A stretch of DNA of 57,165 nt from a bacterium 210820-DFI.6.37 (lineage in GTDB: Bacteria; Bacillota; Clostridia; Peptostreptococcales; Anaerovoracaceae). Positions 18,761 through 26,874 of the stretch are shown here, in pieces. The notes beneath the pieces are model-generated. The model had not been told where the DNA came from. It did not search any database and saw nothing but the letters and a program-made list of their open reading frames with translations. The stretch covers positions 1-57,165 of the forward strand of contig JAJCKG010000015.1 of assembly GCA_020558355.1 (NCBI GenBank). The letters run 5' to 3'. Numbering within the stretch: position 1 is the first letter of the stretch; each line of letters starts with the position of its first letter. A program made the position numbers and the translations under genes.

Positions 18761-20182
18761 ATGGATTTATTAATTAAGGGCGGCACAGTTGTAACAGCAC
18801 AGGCGAGCTTTAAAGCCGACGTAGCCGTAAAAAACGGGAAAATTACAGCAATTGGCGCTAATCTCAAACCGGAAAAGGACGCTGAAGTCGTAGACGCAAA
18901 GGGCAAACTGATTCTTCCTGGCGCCATCGATGGACATACGCATCTGGCAATGCCTTTCGGCGGAACCATTTCTACCGATGACTATTACGCGGGAACAAGA
19001 TCCGCCGCCTGCGGCGGGACCACAACGGTCTTCGACTTTGTTCTCCAGGGCCAGGGCGAACCGATGCTGGACGCGATCAAAAGAAGAGACGCTCTTGCCG
19101 CTCCTGACGCGGCCGTTGACTACTCCTTCCATATCGGTGTAGGCGATGTGACAACCGATGAAATGCTGGATTCCATGGAGGACGCGGTAAATTACGGCGT
19201 AACTTCCTTTAAAGTATTTATGGTTTATGACTTTGGCGTAGATGACGGTCAGTTCTTCAAGACTCTGAAGAAAGCAAAGGATATCGGCGCGCTGGTAGGC
19301 GTACACGCTGAAAACAGAGATGTAAATAATGTTCTGATCGCTCAGTATCTCGCGGAAGGAAAAACAGACGCGTGGTGGCACTATATGTCCAAGAATGAAG
19401 AAGTGGAAGGAGAAGCTGATGTAAGAGCCATCAACCTGGCAAAGATGGCGGGCACTTCCCTTTACATCGTTCATCTCGGCAACAAACAGGGTATGGACGC
19501 GGTAACAGAAGCAAGAGATCAGGGCTATCCGATCTTTGCGGAAACCTGCCCGCAGTACCTGTATTTTACCAATAAAGTTTATAAAGACGGTATTCCGGAA
19601 AAGAATCTGAGAGCGAGAGACTTTGTATGTTCACCTCCAATGAAGGGCAAAGAGTCTCAGGACGCTCTGTGGGAAGGCATCAAACGGGGCGATATCGCGA
19701 CAATCGCGACAGACCACTGCCCGTTCACACAGGCGGAAAAGGATTGGGGTATTACCAAGAAGGACGGCACACCTGGCGACTTCACTACGATTCCGAATGG
19801 CTGCGCCGGAATTGAAAATATGTATCCTTATATCCTGTCTGAAGCAAACAAGGGAAGGATCTCCTTCAATAAGGCGGTTGAGCTGTGCGCGACGAATCCT
19901 GCCAAGCTCTTTGGGCTGGATCATCTGAAAGGCGCTCTGCAGGTAGGTCTGGACGCGGATATTGTTATCTACGATCCGAAGAAGTCCTTCACTATTACCA
20001 ATGACGCAATGCACGGCGATACGGACCACACCATCTGGGAAGGCGCCAAGCTGAAGGGTTATCCAATCGCTACCTACAGCAGAGGAAATCTGGTTTACAA
20101 GGATGGAGAATTCCTGGGCAAGAGAGGCGACGGCCAGTTTGTTAAATGCAAACAGATCAAGCTGAAGACTCCTGAGCTGTAA
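18761..20182 (+). CDS. hydA: Dihydropyrimidinase / D-hydantoinase
   Basis: The 473-residue cyclic amidohydrolase opens dihydropyrimidine or hydantoin rings to carbamoyl amino acids. All metal ligands of the binuclear zinc centre are present: D57/H59/H61 in AIDGHTHLA, the lysine that becomes carboxylated at 151 (SFKVFMVY), H182 (GVHAEN), H238 (YIVHLG) and D318 (ATDHCPF). Length matches the family. It follows the NCS1 permease and is led by AAAGGAGG. No carbamoylase, hydantoin racemase or dihydropyrimidine dehydrogenase gene is in the window, so the next step must be encoded elsewhere or the product is released. Substrate choice between uracil-type and hydantoin rings is open. Confidence 0.92.
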   Translation: MDLLIKGGTVVTAQASFKADVAVKNGKITAIGANLKPEKDAEVVDAKGKLILPGAIDGHTHLAMPFGGTISTDDYYAGTRSAACGGTTTVFDFVLQGQGEPMLDAIKRRDALAAPDAAVDYSFHIGVGDVTTDEMLDSMEDAVNYGVTSFKVFMVYDFGVDDGQFFKTLKKAKDIGALVGVHAENRDVNNVLIAQYLAEGKTDAWWHYMSKNEEVEGEADVRAINLAKMAGTSLYIVHLGNKQGMDAVTEARDQGYPIFAETCPQYLYFTNKVYKDGIPEKNLRARDFVCSPPMKGKESQDALWEGIKRGDIATIATDHCPFTQAEKDWGITKKDGTPGDFTTIPNGCAGIENMYPYILSEANKGRISFNKAVELCATNPAKLFGLDHLKGALQVGLDADIVIYDPKKSFTITNDAMHGDTDHTIWEGAKLKGYPIATYSRGNLVYKDGEFLGKRGDGQFVKCKQIKLKTPEL

Positions 20183-20206
20183 TCCTTTACAGACCTTATT
20201 ACCATC

Positions 20207-20246
20207 AAAAAACGGGAACCGGAGCAATTCCGGTTCCCTTATTTTT
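20207..20246 (+). terminator. Terminator after hydA
   Basis: GGGAACCGGA and TCCGGTTCCC pair around a short loop, followed by TTATTTTT. It closes the permease-hydantoinase unit and may also serve the converging membrane-protein gene. Confidence 0.85.
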
Positions 20247-20273
20247 ACGATAGAGATTTATCCCCTTTTCCTT

Positions 20274-20837
20274 TCAGAGCTTTTCGTCTTCCTCTTCCCT
20301 TTCCTTAGACAATTCAAAGTGAATCCGCTCCCGTTTTCTAAAGCGGGTCCTGTAGATACGGATCAATAGTGTGTAGATCAGATCATACAGCAGCAAAAAC
20401 ACAATCCCCCCTGCCAGAAGGATTCCCTGGGGAAGGTCCGGCAGCTGAATATTGCCAAAGAGCAGCCCTTTAAAAAGGTTCAGCCCAGCGGTGAGTACAG
20501 CCGCGAAAAACAGGATTTTCAATATCAGCTGACCCGCGGGACGTCTTATTTTTTCAATATAATATTTTATAATCCCATACAGGCCAAAGAGACACGCGTA
20601 GGGCAGGATCCCCGCTTTATTAGGAAGAATAAGAAGGCCCAAAAGAACTGCCGCGGCGTAAAGGCCCAGCCCTCCCTTCAATCCGCTTTCTATCATCATT
20701 ACGGCAATGAACAGAGAACTGACCGCGTAAAGGGTAAGCTCCACTCCGGGAACCACCAATGCGGCGAAAAGAAACACCATCGTCAATGCCAGACATATAC
20801 CGCTCAGCGCGATTCTGTATGTGTTCTTACTAGTCAC
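20274..20837 (-). CDS. Small integral membrane protein of unknown function
   Basis: From the GTG at 20837 the product is 187 residues with about five or six membrane helices and a basic, then acidic, cytosolic tail (RTRFRKRERIHFELSKEREEEDE). The GTG is chosen because AGAGGTGG lies just before it and it begins 20 bases after the J-domain gene ends; an open frame upstream would overlap that gene. The glycine- and alanine-rich helices (IALSGICLALTMVFLF...) recall S-components of energy-coupling-factor transporters, but no diagnostic motif is seen, so I give no function. It forms an apparent operon with the J-domain and DUF5685 genes. Confidence 0.65.
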   Translation of the reverse strand: MTSKNTYRIALSGICLALTMVFLFAALVVPGVELTLYAVSSLFIAVMMIESGLKGGLGLYAAAVLLGLLILPNKAGILPYACLFGLYGIIKYYIEKIRRPAGQLILKILFFAAVLTAGLNLFKGLLFGNIQLPDLPQGILLAGGIVFLLLYDLIYTLLIRIYRTRFRKRERIHFELSKEREEEDEKL

Positions 20838-20856
20838 CAGTACCACCTCTGCCGTA

Positions 20857-21456
20857 TTATATGCAGTCGCAAAGAGCGTCAGCGCAGCAGTAGCACTGCA
20901 GAGCCTGACAAAAAGCGTCCTCTGTAGACCGATAGCCCCGTCCATAGGCTGTATTCTGATAGGACTGACCTACATTCATCATCTGATTCAGCGCCTGACT
21001 GTATTCCTGATTATACGGATCCATATTGACGGCCTGCTGGATCTTATTTACCGCGTCATCGTACCAGCCCTTGCGGTAAGACAGCATGCCGGAAAGGAAC
21101 ATCCACTCCGCGTTGCGGTTCTGGCTCCGATTCAGAATATCCTCGGCGGCCTGCAGGTTTCCCGCGTCAATAAAACGTCTCACCTGATTAAATTCCGGCG
21201 TGGTCGTCCTGTTGTTCTGAGCCTGTCCATATCCGCCATATCCCTGGCCCGCTCCATATCCTCCGTTTCCCCCGCTGTTTTTCATCAGCATATCATAAGC
21301 CTCATTTACCTCCTGAAGCTTTTCTTCCGCCAGATCAGCCAGCGGATTGTTCTGATATTTGTCAGGATGATATTTTTTCACCAGCTCCTTATACGCCGCT
21401 TTGATTTCTTCTTCAGAAGCCCCCTGTCTGACTCCCAGTACTTCATATGGATCCAT
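20857..21456 (-). CDS. J-domain protein with TPR-like repeats and a cysteine-rich tail
   Basis: The 199-residue protein begins with a J domain ([19 protein letters not shown]..., with the HPD motif in KKYHPDKY) that would stimulate an Hsp70 ATPase. A glycine/tyrosine-rich linker (residues about 61-80) follows. Residues about 90-160 look like TPR helices ([29 protein letters not shown]). The last residues are cysteine-rich ([16 protein letters not shown]). It lacks the zinc-finger and substrate domains of true DnaJ, so it is a specialised co-chaperone. Located between DUF5685 and a membrane protein on the same strand, 17 bases after the former. Confidence 0.85.
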   Translation of the reverse strand: MDPYEVLGVRQGASEEEIKAAYKELVKKYHPDKYQNNPLADLAEEKLQEVNEAYDMLMKNSGGNGGYGAGQGYGGYGQAQNNRTTTPEFNQVRRFIDAGNLQAAEDILNRSQNRNAEWMFLSGMLSYRKGWYDDAVNKIQQAVNMDPYNQEYSQALNQMMNVGQSYQNTAYGRGYRSTEDAFCQALQCYCCADALCDCI

Positions 21457-21472
21457 GATTCCTCCTTATATT

Positions 21473-22330
21473 TCACTCTGAATTTTGGGTCATGCTTTCG
21501 GTCCTTCGAAGCAGCCCCTTGTAAACAATATTTTCTATGACACCTCTGTTTTTCTTCAGGGAAAGCAGATCTGCCGCCTTTCCGATTTCTCCCAGATAGC
21601 AAAGCAAATTAAACCTGCAGGTTTCCATAATCCTGCCGCGGAAATCCTCTTCCCCCGTCCGGTAATCAAACCGGTACAAAAGAGGATTGTACGCCCCACT
21701 TTCGATATTGTCTTCAATATCATCGATGGCATCCATCAGATAGATCCATTTCCCCAGATGGTAGCCGATTCGTCTGAGGGCTTCGCCCTCCCGAAACCCT
21801 TCCGGCAGCGGCCCTTCTTCAAAAATAGCTTCCATGATTTTGGCGAAGGTCTCTGCCGCCTGATCCAGATTTCCGCATTTTTCCGCTTCCAGTCTGGTCA
21901 GCGACGCCAGGTCCTCTTCTATACGGCCGCAAAGACCGGGCCTTTCCCGCCGCAGCTTTCGATAGATACCCTTCAGCGCTCTGGCTGCCGCGCGGGCAAA
22001 CAGCTTTCCCTCATCATGAGCGTCATCCAGCAGCTTGAACCAGGCCAGGATCAGCATCACATCCGCCGCGTAGTCCACCGCCTGATTCTGAACAATCGTC
22101 TTTTTCTTTACCGGATGAATAACGCAGTGCTCCCTGGAAGGCGCGTCTTCCTCCCCGTCAAGCCCGGCAAGAAGCAGGGCGAGAAACGCCGCGTCATAGC
22201 TGAGTACCATCCGGGGCAGCTGGCCGTATCTTCTGGCAATGGATTTGCAGATTCCGCAGTAATACCCAGTATACACTTCGAATTCCCGCATTTTCAGTTC
22301 CGGCTTATCCGCTGTTACATACCCTAACAT
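21473..22330 (-). CDS. DUF5685 family protein
   Basis: The 285-residue protein begins MLGYVTADKPELKMREFE and has CGICKSI near the N-terminus, then an all-helical body. Two acidic motifs, LLDDAHDEGK and DAIDDIEDNIESG, are placed like the metal-binding DDxxD motifs of isoprenoid-synthase-fold proteins. Family function is unknown. DUF5685 genes beside J-domain genes recur in Firmicutes as far as I recall, suggesting joint action. I chose the start at 22330, preceded by AAAGGGG; a frame open further upstream has no ribosome site. It is the first gene of a three-gene minus-strand unit. Confidence 0.75.
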   Translation of the reverse strand: MLGYVTADKPELKMREFEVYTGYYCGICKSIARRYGQLPRMVLSYDAAFLALLLAGLDGEEDAPSREHCVIHPVKKKTIVQNQAVDYAADVMLILAWFKLLDDAHDEGKLFARAAARALKGIYRKLRRERPGLCGRIEEDLASLTRLEAEKCGNLDQAAETFAKIMEAIFEEGPLPEGFREGEALRRIGYHLGKWIYLMDAIDDIEDNIESGAYNPLLYRFDYRTGEEDFRGRIMETCRFNLLCYLGEIGKAADLLSLKKNRGVIENIVYKGLLRRTESMTQNSE

Positions 22331-22492
22331 GATACTGCCCCTTTCTGCAATTAGAGTACCATAACAACCGGAGGAATTCAAACGAATTGATGAATTATCA
22401 TAAAATCTTCATTAATTCGCGCGCCGGCCAAATCGCGGCTATTGGCAAATCGTGAAAAATCAAAAGCATCGCAAACAAAATTTCCGATTCCC

Positions 22493-22521
22493 TTGACCCA
22501 CGCTCTGCATACTGGTATACT
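22493..22521 (+). promoter_or_regulatory. Promoter of the acn-icd-gntR operon
   Basis: TTGACC (22493-22498) and TATACT (22516-22521) with 17-base spacing, about 70 bases before the acn start. Confidence 0.7.
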
Positions 22522-22531
22522 TGTATACAAT
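22513..22531. promoter_or_regulatory. Putative GntR/FCD operator overlapping the -10 box
   Basis: Two GTATAC palindromes (22515-22520 and 22523-22528) are separated by TT; the second forms the perfect palindrome TTGTATACAA (22521-22530). This resembles operators of FadR/FCD-type GntR regulators, one of which is the third gene of the operon. Its overlap with the -10 box suggests repression. Confidence 0.55.
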
Positions 22532-22591
22532 GAGGCCGGGTAATCCGCCTGGCTCCCGCAAATTCAATTATTATAAGGAGGTCCATGTAAA

Positions 22592-24514
22592 ATGGGAAAA
22601 ACACTAGCATATAAAATTCTTGAAAACCACCTGGTAGCAGGCGACCTGACGCCGGGAGAGGAAATCACCATCAAAATCGATCAGACACTGACGCAGGATT
22701 CAACCGGAACTATGGTATACCTGCAGCTGGAAGCAATGGATGTAGACAAGGTTCAGACAGAGCTTTCCGTTGCTTACATCGATCACAATACCCTGCAGAC
22801 CGGCTTTGAAAACGCGGATGACCACGCGTTTATCAAGAGCGTAGCCCAGAGACACGGCGTACTGTTCTCCAAGCCGGGCAACGGCATCTGCCACCAGCTG
22901 CATCTGGAGAACTATGGAAAACCAGGCAAAACACTGCTGGGTTCTGACAGCCATACACCGACAGGCGGCGGCCTGGGCATGATCGCCATCGGCGCCGGCG
23001 GTCTGGACGTTGCTGTGGCAATGGCAAAAGGTACTTACAGTCTGACTGCTCCAAAAGTAGTAAAAGTAGAGCTGAAAGGCAGCCTGAATCCATGGACTTC
23101 CGCCAAAGACGTAATCCTCTATGTTCTGCGGCAGCTGAGCGTAAAGGGCGGCGTAGGCAAAATCGTTGAATACACCGGAGAAGGCGTAAAATCCCTTTCT
23201 GTCACAGACCGGGCTACCATTACCAACATGGGAGCGGAGCTGGGCGCAACTACTTCCGTATTCCCAAGCGATGAAAATACAAAGGCTTATCTGAAATCCC
23301 AGGGAAGAGAAGCGGACTACACACCGCTGGCCGCAGACGCAGACGCTGTATACGACCAGGAACTGATCGTGGATCTGAATGAACTGACACCGCTGGCCGC
23401 GCAGCCCCACAGCCCGGACAATGTAGATACCGTAGCTAACATCGGCGAGATCAAAGTGGATCAGGTTGCCATCGGAAGCTGCACCAACTCTTCTTATACA
23501 GATCTGATGAAGGTAGCCGCTATTCTGAAGGGCAAGAAAGTTCATCCGGATGTAAGCCTTGTTATCTCCCCGGGCTCCAGTAAGATTCTGACAAAGATGG
23601 CTGAAAACGGCGCTCTGGCGGATATCATCGCTTCCGGCGCGAGAATCATCGAAAACGCTTGCGGACCTTGTATCGGTATGGGACAGTCCCCGAAATCCGG
23701 CGCTGTTTCCCTGCGTACCTTCAACCGTAACTTCAAAGGAAGAAGCGGAACGCTGGACGCAGATGTTTACCTGGTAAGTCCGGAAACCGCCGCTATTTCC
23801 GCAATTACAGGCGTACTGACCGATGGAAGCAAAACAGGACAGGAGCTGCCGCAAATCGCGGATACGGATTTTGCGTTCAACGATAACTTTATTGTTTATC
23901 CAAAAGGAACCAATACGGAAAACACACCGGTTGCCATGGGACCGAATATCAAACCGTTCCCGAGAAACACCGCTCTGCCTGAAACAGTAACAGCAACCGT
24001 AACCCTTCACGCGGGCGACAACATTACAACGGATGATATCATGCCTTCCGATTCCAGACTGCTGCCTTATCGCTCCAACATCCCTCACCTTTCAAATTAC
24101 TGCTTTGAAAAGGTTGACAGCGAATTTTCCGGCAGATGCAAGGAAGCGGGAAGCTGCGCTATTATCGGAGGAGACAACTACGGACAGGGGTCCAGCCGGG
24201 AGCACGCCGCGCTGGCTCCGTTGTACCTGGGCGTTAAGTTCGTTCTGGCAAAATCCTTCGCGAGAATTCACAGATCCAACCTGATCAACAGCGGCATCAT
24301 GCCTCTGGTATTTGAAAATCCGGCTGATTATGACGACTTTAAGCTGGGCGACAAGCTGGTGATCGAAAACGCGCCGGAGCAGGTGACAAAGGACATCATT
24401 GAAGTCAAAAACGAGGAAACAGGAAAAGTATATAAAGCAGTACCAAACTTCTCTGATCTGGAAAGAAACATGATCCTGAGAGGCGGAAAAATCAATCTGA
24501 TCAAAGGAGAATAA
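22592..24514 (+). CDS. acn: Aconitate hydratase
   Basis: The 640-residue enzyme converts citrate to isocitrate. Cluster cysteines are seen in GSCTNSSYTD and ACGPCIGMGQ. Substrate and domain signatures include HQLHLENYGKPGKTLLGSDSHT (split here as HLENYGKPG and LLGSDSHTPTGG) and the swivelling domain with GDNYGQGSSREHAAL. The size suits the short bacterial aconitase class (about 640-660 residues), shorter than AcnA of about 900. AAGGAGG lies ten bases before the ATG. It is followed after two bases by isocitrate dehydrogenase. Citrate synthase is not in the window. Likely role: the oxidative branch to 2-oxoglutarate and glutamate in an organism without a full TCA cycle. Confidence 0.94.
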   Translation: MGKTLAYKILENHLVAGDLTPGEEITIKIDQTLTQDSTGTMVYLQLEAMDVDKVQTELSVAYIDHNTLQTGFENADDHAFIKSVAQRHGVLFSKPGNGICHQLHLENYGKPGKTLLGSDSHTPTGGGLGMIAIGAGGLDVAVAMAKGTYSLTAPKVVKVELKGSLNPWTSAKDVILYVLRQLSVKGGVGKIVEYTGEGVKSLSVTDRATITNMGAELGATTSVFPSDENTKAYLKSQGREADYTPLAADADAVYDQELIVDLNELTPLAAQPHSPDNVDTVANIGEIKVDQVAIGSCTNSSYTDLMKVAAILKGKKVHPDVSLVISPGSSKILTKMAENGALADIIASGARIIENACGPCIGMGQSPKSGAVSLRTFNRNFKGRSGTLDADVYLVSPETAAISAITGVLTDGSKTGQELPQIADTDFAFNDNFIVYPKGTNTENTPVAMGPNIKPFPRNTALPETVTATVTLHAGDNITTDDIMPSDSRLLPYRSNIPHLSNYCFEKVDSEFSGRCKEAGSCAIIGGDNYGQGSSREHAALAPLYLGVKFVLAKSFARIHRSNLINSGIMPLVFENPADYDDFKLGDKLVIENAPEQVTKDIIEVKNEETGKVYKAVPNFSDLERNMILRGGKINLIKGE

Positions 24515-24516
24515 TC

Positions 24517-25644
24517 ATGGCGTATATCGAAGCATTTGAACAAATCGTAAAAGACCAGCTGGCAAGAGTGGAAAGACTGAAGGAGTCCTCCCAGCTGACT
24601 GACTACAGCAAGCTGGATAAAATCATCATCGGAACCATCGACGGAGACGGAATCGGCCCCATTATCATGGACTCCTGCCGCAATATTTTAGAAAAGCTGC
24701 TGGCGGAAGAAATCGCCGCGGGAAAAGTAGAGCTGCGGGACATCCCAGGCCTTACCCTGGAAAACCGGATCGCTAAAATGGAAACAGTTCCTGCCGATGT
24801 GCTGGCAGCCATCAAGGAATGTCACGTTTTACTGAAGGGCCCTACTACAACACCAGGCAAGGGAGACAACCTTCCTAATATTGAAAGCGCTAACGTTACT
24901 CTGAGAAGAGAGCTGGATCTGTTCGCCAACGTAAGGCCAGTCGTTATCCCGGAAAAGAACATCGACTGGATCTTCTACCGCGAAAACACCGAAGGAGAAT
25001 ACGCTCTGGGAAGCCGGGGCGTGGATATAAACGATGATATTTCCATCGACTTCAAAGTAACTACTACCCTGGGGACCACCCGCCTCGCGAAGGCCGCTTT
25101 TGAATACGCGAAGGCCAACGGCAACAAGAACGTTTCCATCGTAACTAAGGCCAACATCATGAAAAAGACGGACGGCAAATTCCTGAGCCTGTGCTACGAT
25201 GTGGCAAAGGATTATCCGGAAATCAAGACGGATGACTGGTACGTGGATATCATGGCAGCCAATCTGGTCAATGACCAGATCAACAGCAACTTTAATGTTG
25301 TAATCCTGCCGAATCTGTACGGAGATATCATCACCGATGAAGCAGCCCAGATCCAGGGCGGCGTAGGAACCGCGGGAAGCGCCAATGTAGGCGGCCGCTA
25401 TGCCATGTTTGAAGCGATTCACGGCTCCGCGCCGAGAATGATCGCGGACGGCATCGGTGAGTACGCGAATCCTTCCAGCATTGCCCGGGCCGCGGTCATG
25501 ATGCTGCGCCATATTGGCTATACTGAAAAAGCCGCGCGGCTGGAAACTGTATTGGATCAGGCGCAGAAAGCGCTGGATCTTCCGGGCGACGGAACAGGCA
25601 ACACTGCCGCCGACTTTACAAAATTCGTAACGGAGCACCTCTAA
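24517..25644 (+). CDS. icd: Isocitrate dehydrogenase (NAD-type isocitrate/isopropylmalate family)
   Basis: The 375-residue beta-decarboxylating dehydrogenase turns isocitrate into 2-oxoglutarate. Seen motifs: GDGIGP at about residue 45, the substrate loop NIESANVTLRRELDLFANVR, the tyrosine of YRENTEGEY, lysine in TKANIMKKTDG, and metal-binding aspartates in NLYGDIITDEAAQ and the preceding VDIMAAN. Sequence style is nearer the NAD-dependent class than E. coli NADP enzyme, but coenzyme choice is not certain, and homoisocitrate or isopropylmalate dehydrogenase are alternatives. The aconitase neighbour argues for isocitrate. It lies two bases after acn. Confidence 0.9.
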   Translation: MAYIEAFEQIVKDQLARVERLKESSQLTDYSKLDKIIIGTIDGDGIGPIIMDSCRNILEKLLAEEIAAGKVELRDIPGLTLENRIAKMETVPADVLAAIKECHVLLKGPTTTPGKGDNLPNIESANVTLRRELDLFANVRPVVIPEKNIDWIFYRENTEGEYALGSRGVDINDDISIDFKVTTTLGTTRLAKAAFEYAKANGNKNVSIVTKANIMKKTDGKFLSLCYDVAKDYPEIKTDDWYVDIMAANLVNDQINSNFNVVILPNLYGDIITDEAAQIQGGVGTAGSANVGGRYAMFEAIHGSAPRMIADGIGEYANPSSIARAAVMMLRHIGYTEKAARLETVLDQAQKALDLPGDGTGNTAADFTKFVTEHL

Positions 25645-25659
25645 AAGGAGGAAAGGATT

Positions 25660-26319
25660 ATGGTACTCTACAAACATTCTGATGTGCCAAAGTCAAACGT
25701 ACCCATTTCCAGCAATCTGTTTTCACAGCTTCAAAAAGATATTCTGACCGGGAAACTGAAGCCCGGTCAGAAGCTTACGGAGCAGGCCATCTGCAAGGAA
25801 TACAAAGTAAGCCGCACGCCGGTCCGCGAAGCTCTGCGTCAGCTGGAGACAGAGGGCCTTGTGGAAAACATCCTCAATCGGGGCGCTTTTGTAGTGGGCC
25901 TTTCCCAGCAGGACTTTGAGGATATGTTCGAGCTTCGGAAAATTTATGAAGTGCAGGCTGTAAAATGGGCTATTGAGCGTATTTCTGACGAGGAAATGGA
26001 GGCTCTGGAAGAAACCTTTGAATTTATGGAGTTTTATACCCTTCGCAATGATGTGGACAAAATGCTCACCATCAACGCGGGCTTTCACCAGATCATTTAT
26101 GAGGCCTCTCATAACCGGATGCTTCATCAGCTTCTTTCCTCTTATCAGACCTATCTGAAATACCGCGGACAGGAGGATGTCTACGCGGGCAATTATCTGA
26201 CCACGGTACTGGAGGAACACCGGATGATCTTTAAGGCCTTTACAGAAAAGGATATCGAGGCCGGCGCGGAAGCTATGGAAAAGCATATCAGTAACTCCAA
26301 AAAAAGGCGCTGTAAATAA
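25660..26319 (+). CDS. GntR-family regulator, FadR/FCD subgroup
   Basis: The 219-residue protein has an N-terminal winged helix-turn-helix (LSQ-like SNLFSQLQKDILTGKLKPGQ, then SRTPVREALRQLETEGLV at about residue 50-70) and a C-terminal helical FCD ligand domain. FCD metal-binding histidines are visible in FHQIIYEASHN, EEHRMIF and MEKHISN. Such proteins bind carboxylates. Placement 15 bases after icd suggests it senses citrate, isocitrate or 2-oxoglutarate and controls its own operon through the GTATAC palindromes at the promoter. That link is inference. Confidence 0.9.
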   Translation: MVLYKHSDVPKSNVPISSNLFSQLQKDILTGKLKPGQKLTEQAICKEYKVSRTPVREALRQLETEGLVENILNRGAFVVGLSQQDFEDMFELRKIYEVQAVKWAIERISDEEMEALEETFEFMEFYTLRNDVDKMLTINAGFHQIIYEASHNRMLHQLLSSYQTYLKYRGQEDVYAGNYLTTVLEEHRMIFKAFTEKDIEAGAEAMEKHISNSKKRRCK

Positions 26320-26389
26320 TAGACCAGTATGGTAAAATAAAAGAGAACAGTATTGCTTTGTGTATGACTTGCAAAGGAGGAATGGAGCT

Positions 26390-26845
26390 ATGACGATTTT
26401 GGGAATTACCTTAAGCGCCGCTGTGATTTGGCTGATAGCCGCCGCAGTCTTCGGCGTTATCGAAGCGCTCACGCTGGGTCTTACGACCATTTGGTTCGCG
26501 GGAGGCGCCATCGCCGCTTCTATTGCCGCAATGGCCGGCGCTTCGCTTCCTGTCCAGGCTGTCGTATTTCTGGCCTTATCCATCCTGCTGCTTTATTTCA
26601 CCAGGCCGCTGGCCAAAAAGAAATTAAAGGTGGGAAGCGAAAAAACCAATGTAGACGCTCTGGTAGGCAAGAAGGCTCTTATTACAGTCGCCATTCCGCC
26701 TATGGGAACCGGACAGGCAAAGGTAGACGGACTGATCTGGACCGCCGCCGCAAAAGAAAGCCGCCAGCCCATTGAAGCGGGCACTACCGTAACAATCGAC
26801 CGGATCGAAGGGGTAAAGCTGATTGTAACCCCTTCTGATCTCTAA
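26390..26845 (+). CDS. NfeD-like membrane protein
   Basis: The 151-residue protein has three N-terminal hydrophobic helices (residues about 5-75) and a C-terminal OB-fold NfeD domain (VDALVGKKALITVAIPPMGTGQAKVDG...). It is of the short NfeD1b type, which lacks the serine protease domain. Members are encoded beside SPFH/stomatin-like proteins and are thought to work with them in membrane quality control. Here an SPFH gene starts 30 bases downstream. The ATG at 26390 is used, led by AAAGGAGG; an ATG eight bases earlier opens a frame of three codons only. Confidence 0.87.
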   Translation: MTILGITLSAAVIWLIAAAVFGVIEALTLGLTTIWFAGGAIAASIAAMAGASLPVQAVVFLALSILLLYFTRPLAKKKLKVGSEKTNVDALVGKKALITVAIPPMGTGQAKVDGLIWTAAAKESRQPIEAGTTVTIDRIEGVKLIVTPSDL

Positions 26846-26874
26846 GCTGTGTATGAATTAAAGGAGGAACAAAC

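Noticed and set aside
22585..22590. ATG-TAA start-stop just before the acn start codon
   Set aside because: It is only three bases from the AAGGAGG site, too close to be used; the ATG at 22592 has normal spacing.
22700..24088. Open frame of 462 codons on the minus strand
   Set aside because: It is antisense to aconitase, cysteine- and arginine-rich without pattern, and is a by-product of codon use in the real gene.
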